Assembly (NCBI RefSeq): GCF_024979295.1
Contig: NZ_JANLCJ010000002.1
Coordinates: 124,001 to 188,000, forward strand
Direction: 5' to 3'
Source: Herbiconiux daphne
Lineage (GTDB): Bacteria > Actinomycetota > Actinomycetes > Actinomycetales > Microbacteriaceae
DNA length: 64,000 nucleotides
Shown: positions 45,591-56,294 of the stretch, in pieces
Layout: each line of letters opens with the position of its first letter
Position numbering within the stretch: position 1 is the stretch's first letter
Position numbers and translations under genes: made by a program
The notes under the pieces: model-generated
Databases searched by the model: none
What the model saw: the letters and a program-made list of their open reading frames with translations, nothing else
Told to the model about the DNA's origin: nothing

Positions 45591-46862
45591 CTACGCGGAC
45601 GCACGGCGCGGAGACTCGGGCCAGCCGCGACGCGACGTGAACGACGGGTTCTTGGTGCGGCGCATGTAGTCCTCGAACGAGGCGCACTGCTCTTCGTGCC
45701 AGGCGACCTGTGCCTCGTGCAGGTCGTGCGGCGAGAGATCGAGCTCGGCGGCGAACTTCGCGGCGATCGCCTGCGCGACCCGGCCGGCGGCGATCGCGTC
45801 GGCGCCGGCGTCGTGGGCGTCGAGGAGTTCGACGCCGTAATGCGCCGCCGACACTTCGAGGGTGCGCTTGCCCTTGCGGTAGCGGTCGACCTGCTTGTCG
45901 ATCACCAGCGGATCGATCACCGGCGACGGCTGCTCGAGCGGCGGCACGCCGTGGCGAACGGCCTCGCGGTTGAGCAGCGTGATGTCGTAGGGCGCGTTGT
46001 AGACCACGATCGCGTAGCCTTCGGCGAGGGCTCGCCGCAGCTCGGCCACGATCTCGGCGACCACGTCGGCGGCCGGCCGCCCGGCGGAGCGGGCGTGCTC
46101 GGTGGTGATGCCATGCACGGCCGTGGCCTGCTCAGGGATGTCGACCTGCGGATCGGCCAGCCAGTCGAGTCGTGACACCGCGGTGCCTGAGGCATCCAGC
46201 AGCGAGATGTTGGCCGTGACGATGCGACTCGTCTCGACGTCGATGCCGGTGGTCTCGAGGTCGAACACCGCCAGGCGCTCGGCCCAGGCCGGCACCGGAA
46301 GCGCCATCGGCGGGCCCTCGTCGAACGGGCCCTCGCGCCAGTCGGGCTCGTCGTGCCAGTCGGGCTCGCGGGGCCACTCCTCCCGCCGCCAGTCGGGCTC
46401 CGCGGGCGCACGAGGAGCCCGCGGGGCATCCGCATCAGGATAGGGGGCGTAGGGCGCGAAAGGGGTCGCGGCAGTCGACGACGGACCGCCGGTGACCGGC
46501 AGCGACACCGTCGACGAGGTCGAGTAGGTGGTCTCCGGCGCCGGCGCCGACCCCGCTCCGGGCACCGCACCGTGAGCCGGCGGATGATGCGGTGCGGCAG
46601 CCGCGTGGGCCGGCGCCCCCGACGGCCCTGCGGCGTCATCCGGCACCCCCGGCCCTGCCGCGGGCGACGTCTCCGCGGGCGGCGGCGGGAACGCGGGCCC
46701 GAACTTCTCGGTGACGGTCACCGACACCGTCACCGATCGCTCCACCACCACCCCGTCGTCGGGGGCTCCACCGGCGTGCCGCCCCAGGCGCCGCGGGCCG
46801 AAGGGCGCCTCGCCGCGCTCGTTCTCCGGAATGTCGAACAGCGGAATCTGAGTCTCGGTCAC
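45591..46862 (-). CDS. DEDD 3'-5' exonuclease domain protein with long disordered N-terminus
   Basis: Residues 190-365 are a DnaQ-like exonuclease: AVFDLETTGID carries the first Asp-Glu pair, VVYNAPYDITLLNREA the second Asp and HDAGADAIAAG the last Asp, with HD nearby. The C-terminal FEDYMRRTKNPSFTSRRGWP is typical of the actinobacterial exonuclease-domain proteins. Residues 1-188 are Pro/Ala/Ser/Thr-rich with repeated EPDW units near 160-180 and are probably unstructured. Proofreading or RNA trimming are possible roles; this cannot be settled here. A shorter start nearer the nuclease domain is possible. Confidence 0.8.
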   Translation of the reverse strand: MTETQIPLFDIPENERGEAPFGPRRLGRHAGGAPDDGVVVERSVTVSVTVTEKFGPAFPPPPAETSPAAGPGVPDDAAGPSGAPAHAAAAPHHPPAHGAVPGAGSAPAPETTYSTSSTVSLPVTGGPSSTAATPFAPYAPYPDADAPRAPRAPAEPDWRREEWPREPDWHDEPDWREGPFDEGPPMALPVPAWAERLAVFDLETTGIDVETSRIVTANISLLDASGTAVSRLDWLADPQVDIPEQATAVHGITTEHARSAGRPAADVVAEIVAELRRALAEGYAIVVYNAPYDITLLNREAVRHGVPPLEQPSPVIDPLVIDKQVDRYRKGKRTLEVSAAHYGVELLDAHDAGADAIAAGRVAQAIAAKFAAELDLSPHDLHEAQVAWHEEQCASFEDYMRRTKNPSFTSRRGWPESPRRASA

Positions 46863-47066
46863 CCGCTAGCGCCCTCTCTCGATCGCCCGCTGGGCGGGAT
46901 CGGCACGGGGCACGGACAGCGCGGGGGAATTCACGTTTGAACTCTAGGACGAACCACCGACGCCCCGGTGACCGGGGCCGCGCGCCGTGCAAACGCCGCG
47001 CAAACCCCGTGCAGACGCCGCGCGAACCCCGACCGGATGTCGGCGCGCACGTCGCGCGCCACCCCG
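46863..47066. other. Intergenic region between treS and the exonuclease gene (204 bases)
   Basis: Both flanking genes point left, so this holds the exonuclease promoter and the treS 3' region. It contains a 22-base tandem duplication at 46987-47030 and nothing else I can recognise. No coding frame is supported. Confidence 0.6.
46987..47030. repeat. 22-base tandem repeat, two copies
   Basis: 46987-47008 and 47009-47030 match at 19 of 22 positions (GTGCAAACGCCGCGCAAACC and GTGCAGACGCCGCGCGAACC, each followed by CC). Noncoding, 37 bases before the treS stop. Confidence 0.8.
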
Positions 47067-48791
<1,725 letters not shown>

Positions 48792-48836
48792 GGGTGTCCT
48801 TTCGGAACATCGACGGCAACGTGCATTCCTGGATTC

Positions 48837-48842
48837 ACGATA
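48837..48842 (-). promoter_or_regulatory. -10 element for treS
   Basis: TATCGT on the minus strand, 45 bases before the treS GTG, in the divergent region shared with the hydrolase gene. Confidence 0.3.
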
Positions 48843-48883
48843 GTCCAGACCGCCCGCACCGGAAGGGCCCACCACGCCCCGTC

Positions 48884-48889
48884 TATGCT
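48884..48889 (+). promoter_or_regulatory. -10 element for the alpha/beta hydrolase gene (probable leaderless)
   Basis: TATGCT ends 7 bases before the ATG at 48897. The hexamer itself contains an in-frame ATG that is unlikely to be the start. Confidence 0.45.
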
Positions 48890-48896
48890 GGACGGG

Positions 48897-49868
48897 ATGA
48901 CCGTCGCCTCGCCTTACGCCGTCGAACTCGCCCGGATGCCCGTCAGCACACGCGTGCTGCCCGTGGCCGGCAGCGAGACCCACGTCTGGGAATACGGCGA
49001 TTCCGGCGCCGACGCCCGGGCCCGCGCAGCCGCCGGCACCCTGATCGTGGTCGTGCACGGCTACCGCGGCGACCACCACGGCCTCGAGCCCGTGATCGCC
49101 CAGCTCGACCACCCGGGCTATCGCATCGTCGCCCCCGATCTGCCCGGCTTCGGCGTGTCGACCCCGATGACGGCGGCGCACGACCTCGACGGCTACGTCG
49201 GGTGGCTGCACGAGTTCACCGACGCGGTGCGTGCCGAGTCGCCCTCGGCGCGGCTGGTCATCGTGGGGCACTCCTTCGGCTCCATCGTCGTGGCCGCGGC
49301 CCTCGGCGGCACCCCGTCTGCCCCGGGGTCACCGGATGCCGCCTCCCGCCCAGCCCTGGCCGTCGACGCCGCCGTGCTCATCAACCCCATCGCCGCGCCC
49401 GCGTTGAAGGGACCGCGCGGCGTGATGACCCGCGTCGCGATCGGCTACTACCGGCTGGGGGCCGCCGCCCCCGAGAAGCTCGGCTACGCCATCCTGTCGA
49501 GCCCCGTGATGGTGCGCGTCATCAGCGTCACGATGGCGAAGACCAAGAACCGGGCGCTGCGCCGCTGGATCCACGACCAGCACCACCGCTATTTCAGCGC
49601 ATTCGCGAACCGCACCGTCGTGCTCGACGCGTTCCGCGCCTCCGTCAGCAACGACGTCAGCGAATACGCCCGGCGCATCACGGCGCCGACGCTCCTGATC
49701 GCGGCCGACAAAGACGACATCACCCCGATCGGCGCGCAGCACCGGCTGCGCGACTCGATGCCCGATGCCCGGCTCGTCGTGCTCGACGACGTGGGGCACC
49801 TCATCCACTACGAGCGGCCGATCGAGGCGGCGGCGGCGATCGACGCGTTCCTCGAGCCGCGCCCGTGA
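48897..49868 (+). CDS. Alpha/beta-fold hydrolase
   Basis: A cytosolic 323-residue serine hydrolase of unknown substrate. The oxyanion region is VVVHGYRGDHHGLEPVI, the nucleophile elbow GHSFG lies near residue 128, Asp in AADKDDITP and His in VGHLIHYERP complete the triad pattern. It overlaps the glycosyltransferase by four bases (GTGA), so the two are probably coexpressed and may act on the same glycan or lipid, which is inference. Confidence 0.87.
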   Translation: MTVASPYAVELARMPVSTRVLPVAGSETHVWEYGDSGADARARAAAGTLIVVVHGYRGDHHGLEPVIAQLDHPGYRIVAPDLPGFGVSTPMTAAHDLDGYVGWLHEFTDAVRAESPSARLVIVGHSFGSIVVAAALGGTPSAPGSPDAASRPALAVDAAVLINPIAAPALKGPRGVMTRVAIGYYRLGAAAPEKLGYAILSSPVMVRVISVTMAKTKNRALRRWIHDQHHRYFSAFANRTVVLDAFRASVSNDVSEYARRITAPTLLIAADKDDITPIGAQHRLRDSMPDARLVVLDDVGHLIHYERPIEAAAAIDAFLEPRP

Positions 49869-50998
49869 GCGCTGCGGCGGCATCCGGAGCCCCGGTCAGG
49901 CTCGCCTTCGACTGCCGTTACACCCGCATCGGGCGGCACGACGGCATCAGCCGCTACACGGCGGGCGTGGTGACCGAGTTGGCGAAACGCGACGACGTCG
50001 ACGTGACCATGGTCATCAGCGACGAACGCCAGCTCGCGCTGCTGCCCGACCTGCCCTGGCACAAGGTCTCAGGCCCCACGAGCGTGCGCGAACCGCTCGT
50101 GGCGCTGCAGGTCAACCGCCTGAAACCCGACGTGGTCGTCAGCCCCATGCAGACCATGGGCACGACAGGCCGGCGCTACCGCCTCGCGCTCACCGTGCAC
50201 GACCTCATCTACTACGCCAACCCCGAGCCCCCGCACGACCTGCCGGGCTTCGTGCGCGTGCTCTGGCGGCTCTACCACAAGGCCTGGTGGCCGCAGCGGA
50301 TGCTGCTGAACCGCGCCGACGCCGTGGTGACCGTGTCGCAGACCACCCGTGAACTCATCGCGCGTCACGACCTCACGAAGCGCCCGGTCGTCGTCGCCCG
50401 GAACGCCGCCGACCTGCCCGGCCCGGCGGCGGCCTCCGAGGCGGCCGACGCCGCGGAGGCCCGTGCGGGCGCCCGGTCGATCATGTACATGGGCTCGTTC
50501 ATGCCCTACAAGAACGTCGAGACGTTGGTGCGCGCGGTCGCCGAGCTGCCGGGCTACACCCTGCACCTGCTGAGCCGCGCCGGCGACGACGTCGAACAGC
50601 GCCTGCGGGCGATCGACCCGGATGCGCGGCTCGAGTTCCACGACGGCGTGAGCGACAACGACTACCACGCGCTGCTGCAGCGGGCCACGGCGCTGGTGTC
50701 GGCCTCGCTCGACGAGGGGTTCGGCATTCCGCTGGTGGAGGCGATGGGGTTCGGCACCCCGGTGGTGGTCAGCGACATCCCGGTGTTCCGCGAGATCGGG
50801 GGAGAGGCTGCCCTCTATGCGCCCGCCCGCGATGCGGCGGCGTTCGCGCACACGATCAGAGGGCTCGAAGACGCCGGCGAGTGGCGACGGAGGTCGATCG
50901 CGTCGCGGGCCCAGGCCGAGACGTTCAGCTGGGCAGCGTCAGCTCGAGCGATAGCGGAGCTCGTGACCGGATTGTCGGGGCGATCGGCACCCCGTTGA
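49865..50998 (+). CDS. Glycosyltransferase family 4-type protein
   Basis: A GT-B fold glycosyltransferase of 377 residues. The N-terminal LAFDCRYTRIGRHDGISRYTAGV, the central YMGSFMPYKNVETLVRAV and the donor-binding SLDEGFGIPLVEAMGFGTPVV are GT4 hallmarks. Sugar and acceptor cannot be inferred. Start GTG 49865 overlaps the hydrolase stop. Its last 74 bases overlap the convergent phosphatase gene, so the two ends are coding on both strands. Confidence 0.88.
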   Translation: MSAAAASGAPVRLAFDCRYTRIGRHDGISRYTAGVVTELAKRDDVDVTMVISDERQLALLPDLPWHKVSGPTSVREPLVALQVNRLKPDVVVSPMQTMGTTGRRYRLALTVHDLIYYANPEPPHDLPGFVRVLWRLYHKAWWPQRMLLNRADAVVTVSQTTRELIARHDLTKRPVVVARNAADLPGPAAASEAADAAEARAGARSIMYMGSFMPYKNVETLVRAVAELPGYTLHLLSRAGDDVEQRLRAIDPDARLEFHDGVSDNDYHALLQRATALVSASLDEGFGIPLVEAMGFGTPVVVSDIPVFREIGGEAALYAPARDAAAFAHTIRGLEDAGEWRRRSIASRAQAETFSWAASARAIAELVTGLSGRSAPR

Positions 50999-51551
50999 AC
51001 TCGGCGATCGACAGTTCGCCACCGTCGACCACGAAGTCGTGGGCGGAGCCGTTCGGAATGGCGTGACCCTGCTCGGGCAGCATCTTCTCGGTGACGTAGC
51101 GGATGAGCGACCCGATCACGCCGCCGTGTGACACCACGATCAACGACTCGCCCGGATGCTCGGCCGCCAGGGCCTCGAGCGCCGGCAGCACCCGCCGCAC
51201 CACGTGCGACCGCTTCTCGCGGCCCGGCACCGGGGCGAGCGGGTCGGGAAAGCGCTCGGCGAGCTCCGCGGCGTTGAGGCCCTCCGCCTCGCCGTAGCTG
51301 CGCTCGGCGAGCGCGTCGACGATCTCGGGATCGCCCAGCCCGACGATGCCGGCGATGATCTCGGCGGTCTCTCGGGCGCGGGAGAGGGGGCTCGACACGA
51401 TGCCGTCCCACTGCCGGCCGGCGAGTGCCGTGCCGGTCTCGCGAGCCTGCTCGCGGCCGGTGTCGTTGAGCGGGATGTCTGTCGATCCCTGGATCCGCTT
51501 CTGGAAGTTCCAGTCGGTCTGGCCGTGGCGCACGAAGGTGAAGGTAGTCAT
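50925..51551 (-). CDS. Histidine phosphatase family protein
   Basis: A phosphoglycerate-mutase-like phosphatase of 208 residues. The catalytic RHGQTDWN is at residues 8-15, followed by SSPLSRARETAEI and VVSHGGVIGSLIR with the second histidine. It lacks the features of cofactor-dependent GpmA, so a small-molecule phosphatase is more likely; the substrate is unknown. It ends inside the glycosyltransferase gene on the opposite strand and lies six bases from the sirtuin gene stop, probably in one transcript with it. Confidence 0.88.
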   Translation of the reverse strand: MTTFTFVRHGQTDWNFQKRIQGSTDIPLNDTGREQARETGTALAGRQWDGIVSSPLSRARETAEIIAGIVGLGDPEIVDALAERSYGEAEGLNAAELAERFPDPLAPVPGREKRSHVVRRVLPALEALAAEHPGESLIVVSHGGVIGSLIRYVTEKMLPEQGHAIPNGSAHDFVVDGGELSIAEFNGVPIAPTIRSRAPLSLELTLPS

Positions 51552-51557
51552 CGCGCT

Positions 51558-52430
51558 TCAGTCTACGGGCGAGCTCCCGCCCTGCAGGAGCCGATCGGTC
51601 AGCGCCCGGAGGGTCTCCGACGTGCCCGCGTCGATCTTCACGGTGGCACGGCCGTCGCCCTTCGTGACGCCCCGGTTGATGATGACCACCGGCAGCTTGC
51701 GGCGTCGCGCCTGCTCGAGCAGCCGGATGCCGGAGTTCACCACCAGCGACGAGCCCGCGATGACCATGGCGTCGGATGCCGCCACCATCGCGCTCGCCTC
51801 GGCGAACTTCTCGGTGGGGATGAACTCGCCGAAGAACACGACGTCGGGCTTCAGCACTCCGCCGCACACGGTGCACGCGGGCACCTGGAAGGCCTCGTAC
51901 TCCGCCACCTCGGCGTCGCCGTCGGGCGCCATCCGCACGAGGTCGGGTTCGGTGAGCCACGGGTTGGCGTCGCTGATGCGCTGCGCGATCGACGCGCGCG
52001 CGAAGGTCTGGCCGCAGTTGAGGCAGTTCACGCGGTCCATCGAGCCGTGCAGGTCGACGAGGTGCTTGGTTCCGGCACGCGCGTGCAGGCCGTCGACGTT
52101 CTGGGTGACGACGCCGCTGACGAGCCCGGCGTCTTCGAGCTCGGCCAGGATGCGGTGGCCGTCGTTGGGCTGAGCCGCGTCGAACATGCGCCAGCCCAGG
52201 TGGCTGCCCGCCCAGTAGCGCTTGCGGTAGGAGTCGCTGGCGAGGAACTGGTCGAAGGTCATCGGGTTGCGCTTCGGCGCGCCCTCGCCGCGGTAGTCGG
52301 GGATTCCCGAATCGGTGCTCATGCCCGCGCCCGTCAGCACCACGATCCGGCGGCCCGAGAGCACCTCCGCGGCATCCTCGACGGCGAGGGTCGCCTGCGC
52401 GCCGGAACTGGACGAGACGAGCGGAACCAT
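51558..52430 (-). CDS. NAD-dependent protein deacylase, sirtuin family
   Basis: Sir2-type enzyme of 290 residues that removes acyl groups from lysines using NAD. The NAD-binding GAGMSTDSGIPDYR is at residues 34-47, TQNVDGLH at 109-116 and the catalytic His128 in DLHGS. Zinc ligands are Cys136/Cys139 and Cys186/Cys189. The Ala-Tyr...Arg pair typical of the desuccinylase class is not evident. ATG 52430 has an excellent GAGGAGGT ribosome-binding site. Confidence 0.93.
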   Translation of the reverse strand: MVPLVSSSSGAQATLAVEDAAEVLSGRRIVVLTGAGMSTDSGIPDYRGEGAPKRNPMTFDQFLASDSYRKRYWAGSHLGWRMFDAAQPNDGHRILAELEDAGLVSGVVTQNVDGLHARAGTKHLVDLHGSMDRVNCLNCGQTFARASIAQRISDANPWLTEPDLVRMAPDGDAEVAEYEAFQVPACTVCGGVLKPDVVFFGEFIPTEKFAEASAMVAASDAMVIAGSSLVVNSGIRLLEQARRRKLPVVIINRGVTKGDGRATVKIDAGTSETLRALTDRLLQGGSSPVD

Positions 52431-52556
52431 GGAACCTCCTCGGCGGCGCCGGGCGCCGACCACCTCGAGTCTAAACAGCGAAGTTTTCGGGAATGTTTCC
52501 GTGCTGGCAGAGTTGGGGGTGAATTTCCCTGTCAGCGCAACGCCAGAAGAGGTCTC

Positions 52557-53372
52557 GTGCCCGTCATCCCCATCACCTCGCTCGATCGCCCCGAGCTCGC
52601 CGACTACGCCGACCTGACGGATGTCGCGCTGCGGCGCATCCTCGAGCCGGCGGGTGGTCTCTACCTCGCCGAGTCGAGCAAGGTGATCGAGCGGGCGATC
52701 GCCGCGGGGCACCGGCCCCGGTCGATCCTGCTGCAGCAGAAGTGGCTGCCCGACCTCGCGTGGGTGGAGGAGAGGTTTCCCGAGGTGCCCATCTTCGTCG
52801 CGAGCGACGAGCTGCTCGAGACGCTGACCGGGTTCCAGATGCATCGCGGCGCCCTGGCGTCGATGCACCGCCCGGTGCTGCCCGACCCCCGTGAGCTGCT
52901 CGCCGGCGCGCACACGGTGGTGGTGCTCGAAGACATCGTCGACCACACCAATGTCGGCGCCGCCTTCCGGTCGGCCGCCGGGCTCGGCGCCGACGCCGTG
53001 CTGATCAGCCCGCGCTGCGCCGATCCGCTCTACCGGCGGAGCGTCAGGGTGAGCATGGGCACGGTGCTGCAGGTGCCGTGGACGCGCATCGGGGAGTGGA
53101 AGGATGCCGCGCCCCTGCTGCACGAGGCCGGGTTCACCATCGCGGCGCTCGCCCTCGGCGACGACTCGATCCCGCTGCCGCAGTTCACCGCCGCGCTGCC
53201 GGAGCGCGTCGCCATCGTGCTCGGCACCGAGGGCGACGGCCTGAGCCGGCGCGCGCTGGCGGCGGCCGACGTGCGGATCGAGATCCCGATGCTGCACGGG
53301 GTCGACTCGCTCAACGTCGCCTCGGCGAGCGCCGTCGCGCTCTATGCCCTGCGCTACGCATCCGGTCGCTGA
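52557..53372 (+). CDS. TrmH/SpoU family RNA 2'-O-methyltransferase
   Basis: SPOUT-fold methyltransferase of 271 residues acting on rRNA or tRNA ribose. The three SpoU motifs are visible: NVGAAFRSAAGLGAD, VLGTEGDGLS and IPMLHGVDSLNVASASAVALY, the last two forming the knotted SAM site. An N-terminal substrate-binding region (residues 1-100) precedes. Start GTG 52557 follows an AGAAGAGG ribosome-binding site. Target nucleotide unknown. Divergent from the sirtuin gene. Confidence 0.9.
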   Translation: MPVIPITSLDRPELADYADLTDVALRRILEPAGGLYLAESSKVIERAIAAGHRPRSILLQQKWLPDLAWVEERFPEVPIFVASDELLETLTGFQMHRGALASMHRPVLPDPRELLAGAHTVVVLEDIVDHTNVGAAFRSAAGLGADAVLISPRCADPLYRRSVRVSMGTVLQVPWTRIGEWKDAAPLLHEAGFTIAALALGDDSIPLPQFTAALPERVAIVLGTEGDGLSRRALAAADVRIEIPMLHGVDSLNVASASAVALYALRYASGR

Positions 53373-53410
53373 AGCCACGCAAGACCTGCCGCCGGGCGAC
53401 CGGTGACCAC

Positions 53411-53416
53411 TATGCT
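53411..53416 (+). promoter_or_regulatory. -10 element for the APC permease gene
   Basis: TATGCT followed 14 bases later by a strong AGGGAGG ribosome-binding site (53431-53437) and the ATG at 53443, giving a short conventional leader. Confidence 0.5.
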
Positions 53417-53442
53417 CTCCCTACCGAACCAGGGAGGTCGCC

Positions 53443-55005
53443 ATGAGTGAGAAGAGCACCGTTCCCCCCGCAGCCCCCGCTGCCGCGCAAGGCAAGGGGC
53501 TGGCGGCCGGCACTCTCGGGCTGTTCGGCTCGACCGTCATCGGCCTGGCCTCGACGGCGCCGGTGTACTCGCTCGCCGCCACGATCGGCTTCGTGGTGCT
53601 CGCCGTCGGCGCGCAGGCGCCGATCGCGATGATCATCGCCTTCGTGCCGATGTTCCTCACCGCCTACGCCTACCGCGAGCTCAACCGGGCCGTTCCCGAC
53701 TGCGGCACGGCGTTCACCTGGGCCACCAAGGCGTTCGGCCCGTGGGTCGGCTGGCTGGCCGGCTGGGGAGTCGCGGTCGCGGGCATCATCGTGCTGGCGA
53801 ACCTCGCCCAGATCGGCAGCAAATACCTCTGGCTGCTGACGAACAACCCCGATCTCTACGACAACGTGTTCCTCGTCACCGCGACCGGCGTCGTGTTCAT
53901 CGCGGCGATGACGTTCATCAGCGTGCGCGGGCTGCAGATCGGCGAGCGGCTGCAGAACGTGCTGCTCGGCATCCAATATCTCGCCCTCGCCCTGTTCGTG
54001 GGGCTGGCGTTCTGGGCGGTGTTCACCGGAACCGCGCCCGAGGGCTCGACCGTGCCGCAGGCCGACTGGTTCAACCCGTTCGCCTTCACGTCTCTCTCGG
54101 GCTTCACGGAGGCCATCCTGCTGTGCCTGTTCATCTACTGGGGCTGGGACACCTGCCTCGCGCTGAACGAAGAGACCAAAGACCCCAAGCGCACGCCGGG
54201 CCGCGCCGCCGTGCTCTCCACCGTCATCCTGCTGGTCACCTACGTGGCTGTCACCGTCGCCGCCATGTCGTTCGCCGGACTCGGCGAGTCGGGCCTCGGG
54301 CTCGGCAACGAGGGCAACTCCGAAGACGTGTTCTTCGCGCTGAAAGACGCCGTGTTCGGCCCGTGGGCATGGCTGCTCGTGATCGCCGTCTGCGTGTCGG
54401 CCATCTCGTCGACCCAGACCACCATCCTGCCGACCGCCCGCGGCACCCTCGCGATGGCCACCTACCGGGCGCTGCCGGAGCGGTTCGGGCGCATCAGCCC
54501 CAAGTTCCGCACCCCGCGGTTCGCCACCATCTTCATGAGCGTGGTGGCGGTGAGTTTCTACGTCGGCATGACCCTGGTGAGCGAGAACGTGCTCGCCGAC
54601 ACGATCCTCTCCATCGGCCTGGCCATCGCCTTCTACTACGCCATCACGAGCTTCGCGTGCGTGTGGTACTTCCGCCGCGAGATCTTCACCGGTGCCCGCA
54701 ACTTCTTGTTCAAGGGCCTGTTCCCGCTGCTCGGCGGGCTCATGCTCACGGCCGCGTTCATCCAGTCGGCCATCGACATGTACGACCCCGACTACGGCTA
54801 CACGGTGATCTTCGGCATCGGCGGCGTGTTCGTGATCGGCATCGGCTCGCTCGCGCTGGGCGTGGTGGTGATGGTGGTGTGGTTCTTCTTCCCCGGCTCC
54901 AAGCCGTTCTTCCGCGGTGAGAGCCTCAACCGCGAGACCGCCGTGCTGGTGCCCGAAGACGAGGAGCTCCCGCTGCTCAGAAGCGTCGACGGCGGGTTGA
55001 TGTGA
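53443..55005 (+). CDS. APC-superfamily amino acid permease
   Basis: A 520-residue membrane transporter with about 12 hydrophobic segments. The N-terminal GLFGSTVIGLASTAPVYSLAATIG is the unwound first helix of APC permeases, and CGTAFTWATKAFGPWVGWLAGWG and the SISSTQTTILPTAR-like segment (AISSTQTTILPTARG) are typical. Substrate is probably an amino acid or polyamine; it cannot be narrowed. No regulator or catabolic genes are adjacent. Confidence 0.9.
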   Translation: MSEKSTVPPAAPAAAQGKGLAAGTLGLFGSTVIGLASTAPVYSLAATIGFVVLAVGAQAPIAMIIAFVPMFLTAYAYRELNRAVPDCGTAFTWATKAFGPWVGWLAGWGVAVAGIIVLANLAQIGSKYLWLLTNNPDLYDNVFLVTATGVVFIAAMTFISVRGLQIGERLQNVLLGIQYLALALFVGLAFWAVFTGTAPEGSTVPQADWFNPFAFTSLSGFTEAILLCLFIYWGWDTCLALNEETKDPKRTPGRAAVLSTVILLVTYVAVTVAAMSFAGLGESGLGLGNEGNSEDVFFALKDAVFGPWAWLLVIAVCVSAISSTQTTILPTARGTLAMATYRALPERFGRISPKFRTPRFATIFMSVVAVSFYVGMTLVSENVLADTILSIGLAIAFYYAITSFACVWYFRREIFTGARNFLFKGLFPLLGGLMLTAAFIQSAIDMYDPDYGYTVIFGIGGVFVIGIGSLALGVVVMVVWFFFPGSKPFFRGESLNRETAVLVPEDEELPLLRSVDGGLM

Positions 55006-55016
55006 CCGTGCTTGAT

Positions 55017-55022
55017 TAGGAT
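55017..55022 (+). promoter_or_regulatory. -10 element for the D,D-carboxypeptidase-like gene (probable leaderless)
   Basis: TAGGAT ends 6 bases before the GTG at 55029, only 11 bases after the permease stop, so the downstream gene may have its own leaderless transcript. Confidence 0.4.
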
Positions 55023-55028
55023 TGCCGG

Positions 55029-56288
55029 GTGAGTTCCCGCCCCAGCCCCGCCGTCTACCGGCGGCGCAGGATCGTGGTGGGATCCGTTCTGCTCGTACTG
55101 GCCGTGATCGGCACCTACCTGCCGGTGGCCCTGCTGGCCCCCGTGCCGGCCGCCGTCGCGAGTGTTCCCGACGTCGCTCCGCGGGTGACGGATGCCGCCC
55201 CGCTCGCCACTCCGGCCGCCGGATCGAGCGCCATCGGCCTGGCCGGCGGCGCGGCCGACGCGCCCAGGGCGCTCGGCTCGAGCGGAAGCCCCGACCCCGT
55301 GCCCATCGCCAGCATCACCAAGACCATCACGGCCCTCGTCGTGCTCGACGAGAAGCCGATCGCCGACGGCGGCCAGGGGCCCGACATCGCCATCACCGAC
55401 ACGGATGCCCAATACCTCGCCGACACCATCGCGGTCGGGGGTTCGTGGGCGTCGGTCTACCCGGGCCAGGTGCTGACGGAACGTCAGGTGCTCGAGATCA
55501 TGCTGCTCGAGTCGGCCAACAACTACAGCCTCACGCTCACCACCTGGGCGTTCGGCTCGGTCGACGCCTATCTCGCCGCCGCGACCACGTGGATCGCCGA
55601 CCACGGCCTCTCCGGCACCGCGGTGGTCGACACCAGCGGTCTCGACCCGGGCAGCCGCAGCACCACGAGCGACCTGCTCACGATCGGGTCGCTCGTGATG
55701 GCCGACCCGGTGCTCAGCGCGATCGTCGGCACCGCCACCGATCAGCTGCCGCAACTCGGCGAGATCCAGAACACCAACACCCTCATCGGCTCCGACGGCA
55801 TCGACGGCATCAAGACCGGCACCACCGACGAAGCCGGGCGCTGCCTGTTGTTCTCGGCCGACGTGACCGTGGGTGACGAGACCGTGGCACTCGTCGGGGT
55901 GGTGCTCGGGGCGGCATCCGACGACGACCTGCACGCGTCGGTGCTGGCGCTGCTCGAGAGCGCGCAGGCCGGGTTCCGCACCGTCGACGTGGTGACCGCG
56001 GGAGACGTCATCGGCCGCTACACCACCGAATGGGGCGAGAGCGCCGACGTGGTGGCCGAGCAGACCGTGACCACCACCGTGTGGTCGTCGGCGACCGTCT
56101 CGCGAACGGCCGAGGTCGACGACGTGACGAGCGGCGCATCCGGAACCGAGGTGGGCACCGCTCGCTTCACCGTGGAGGGCATCGCGCTCGACGGCACCGA
56201 GTTCACCGTGCCGCTCACGCTCGCGAGCACGCTCGACGGGCCGGATGCCGGGTGGAAGCTCAGCCATCCGGGCCGACTGTTCGGCTGA
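55029..56288 (+). CDS. D-alanyl-D-alanine carboxypeptidase-like protein (peptidase S11 family)
   Basis: Penicillin-binding-protein fold, 419 residues, probably trimming cell-wall stem peptides outside the membrane. A basic RRRRIVV leader and one hydrophobic helix (about 15-37) anchor it; there is no lipobox. Active-site motifs are SITK at 95-98, SAN at 162-164 and KTG at 262-264. The C-terminal ~110 residues form an additional beta-rich domain. Start GTG 55029. Weak spacing in the KTG region (DGIKTGTTDEAG) matches family members. Confidence 0.88.
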   Translation: MSSRPSPAVYRRRRIVVGSVLLVLAVIGTYLPVALLAPVPAAVASVPDVAPRVTDAAPLATPAAGSSAIGLAGGAADAPRALGSSGSPDPVPIASITKTITALVVLDEKPIADGGQGPDIAITDTDAQYLADTIAVGGSWASVYPGQVLTERQVLEIMLLESANNYSLTLTTWAFGSVDAYLAAATTWIADHGLSGTAVVDTSGLDPGSRSTTSDLLTIGSLVMADPVLSAIVGTATDQLPQLGEIQNTNTLIGSDGIDGIKTGTTDEAGRCLLFSADVTVGDETVALVGVVLGAASDDDLHASVLALLESAQAGFRTVDVVTAGDVIGRYTTEWGESADVVAEQTVTTTVWSSATVSRTAEVDDVTSGASGTEVGTARFTVEGIALDGTEFTVPLTLASTLDGPDAGWKLSHPGRLFG

Positions 56289-56294
56289 GGGCTG

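Noticed and set aside
46987..47030. CRISPR-like repeats
   Set aside because: Only two adjacent copies with no spacer; a simple tandem duplication. No CRISPR array or cas gene occurs in the window.
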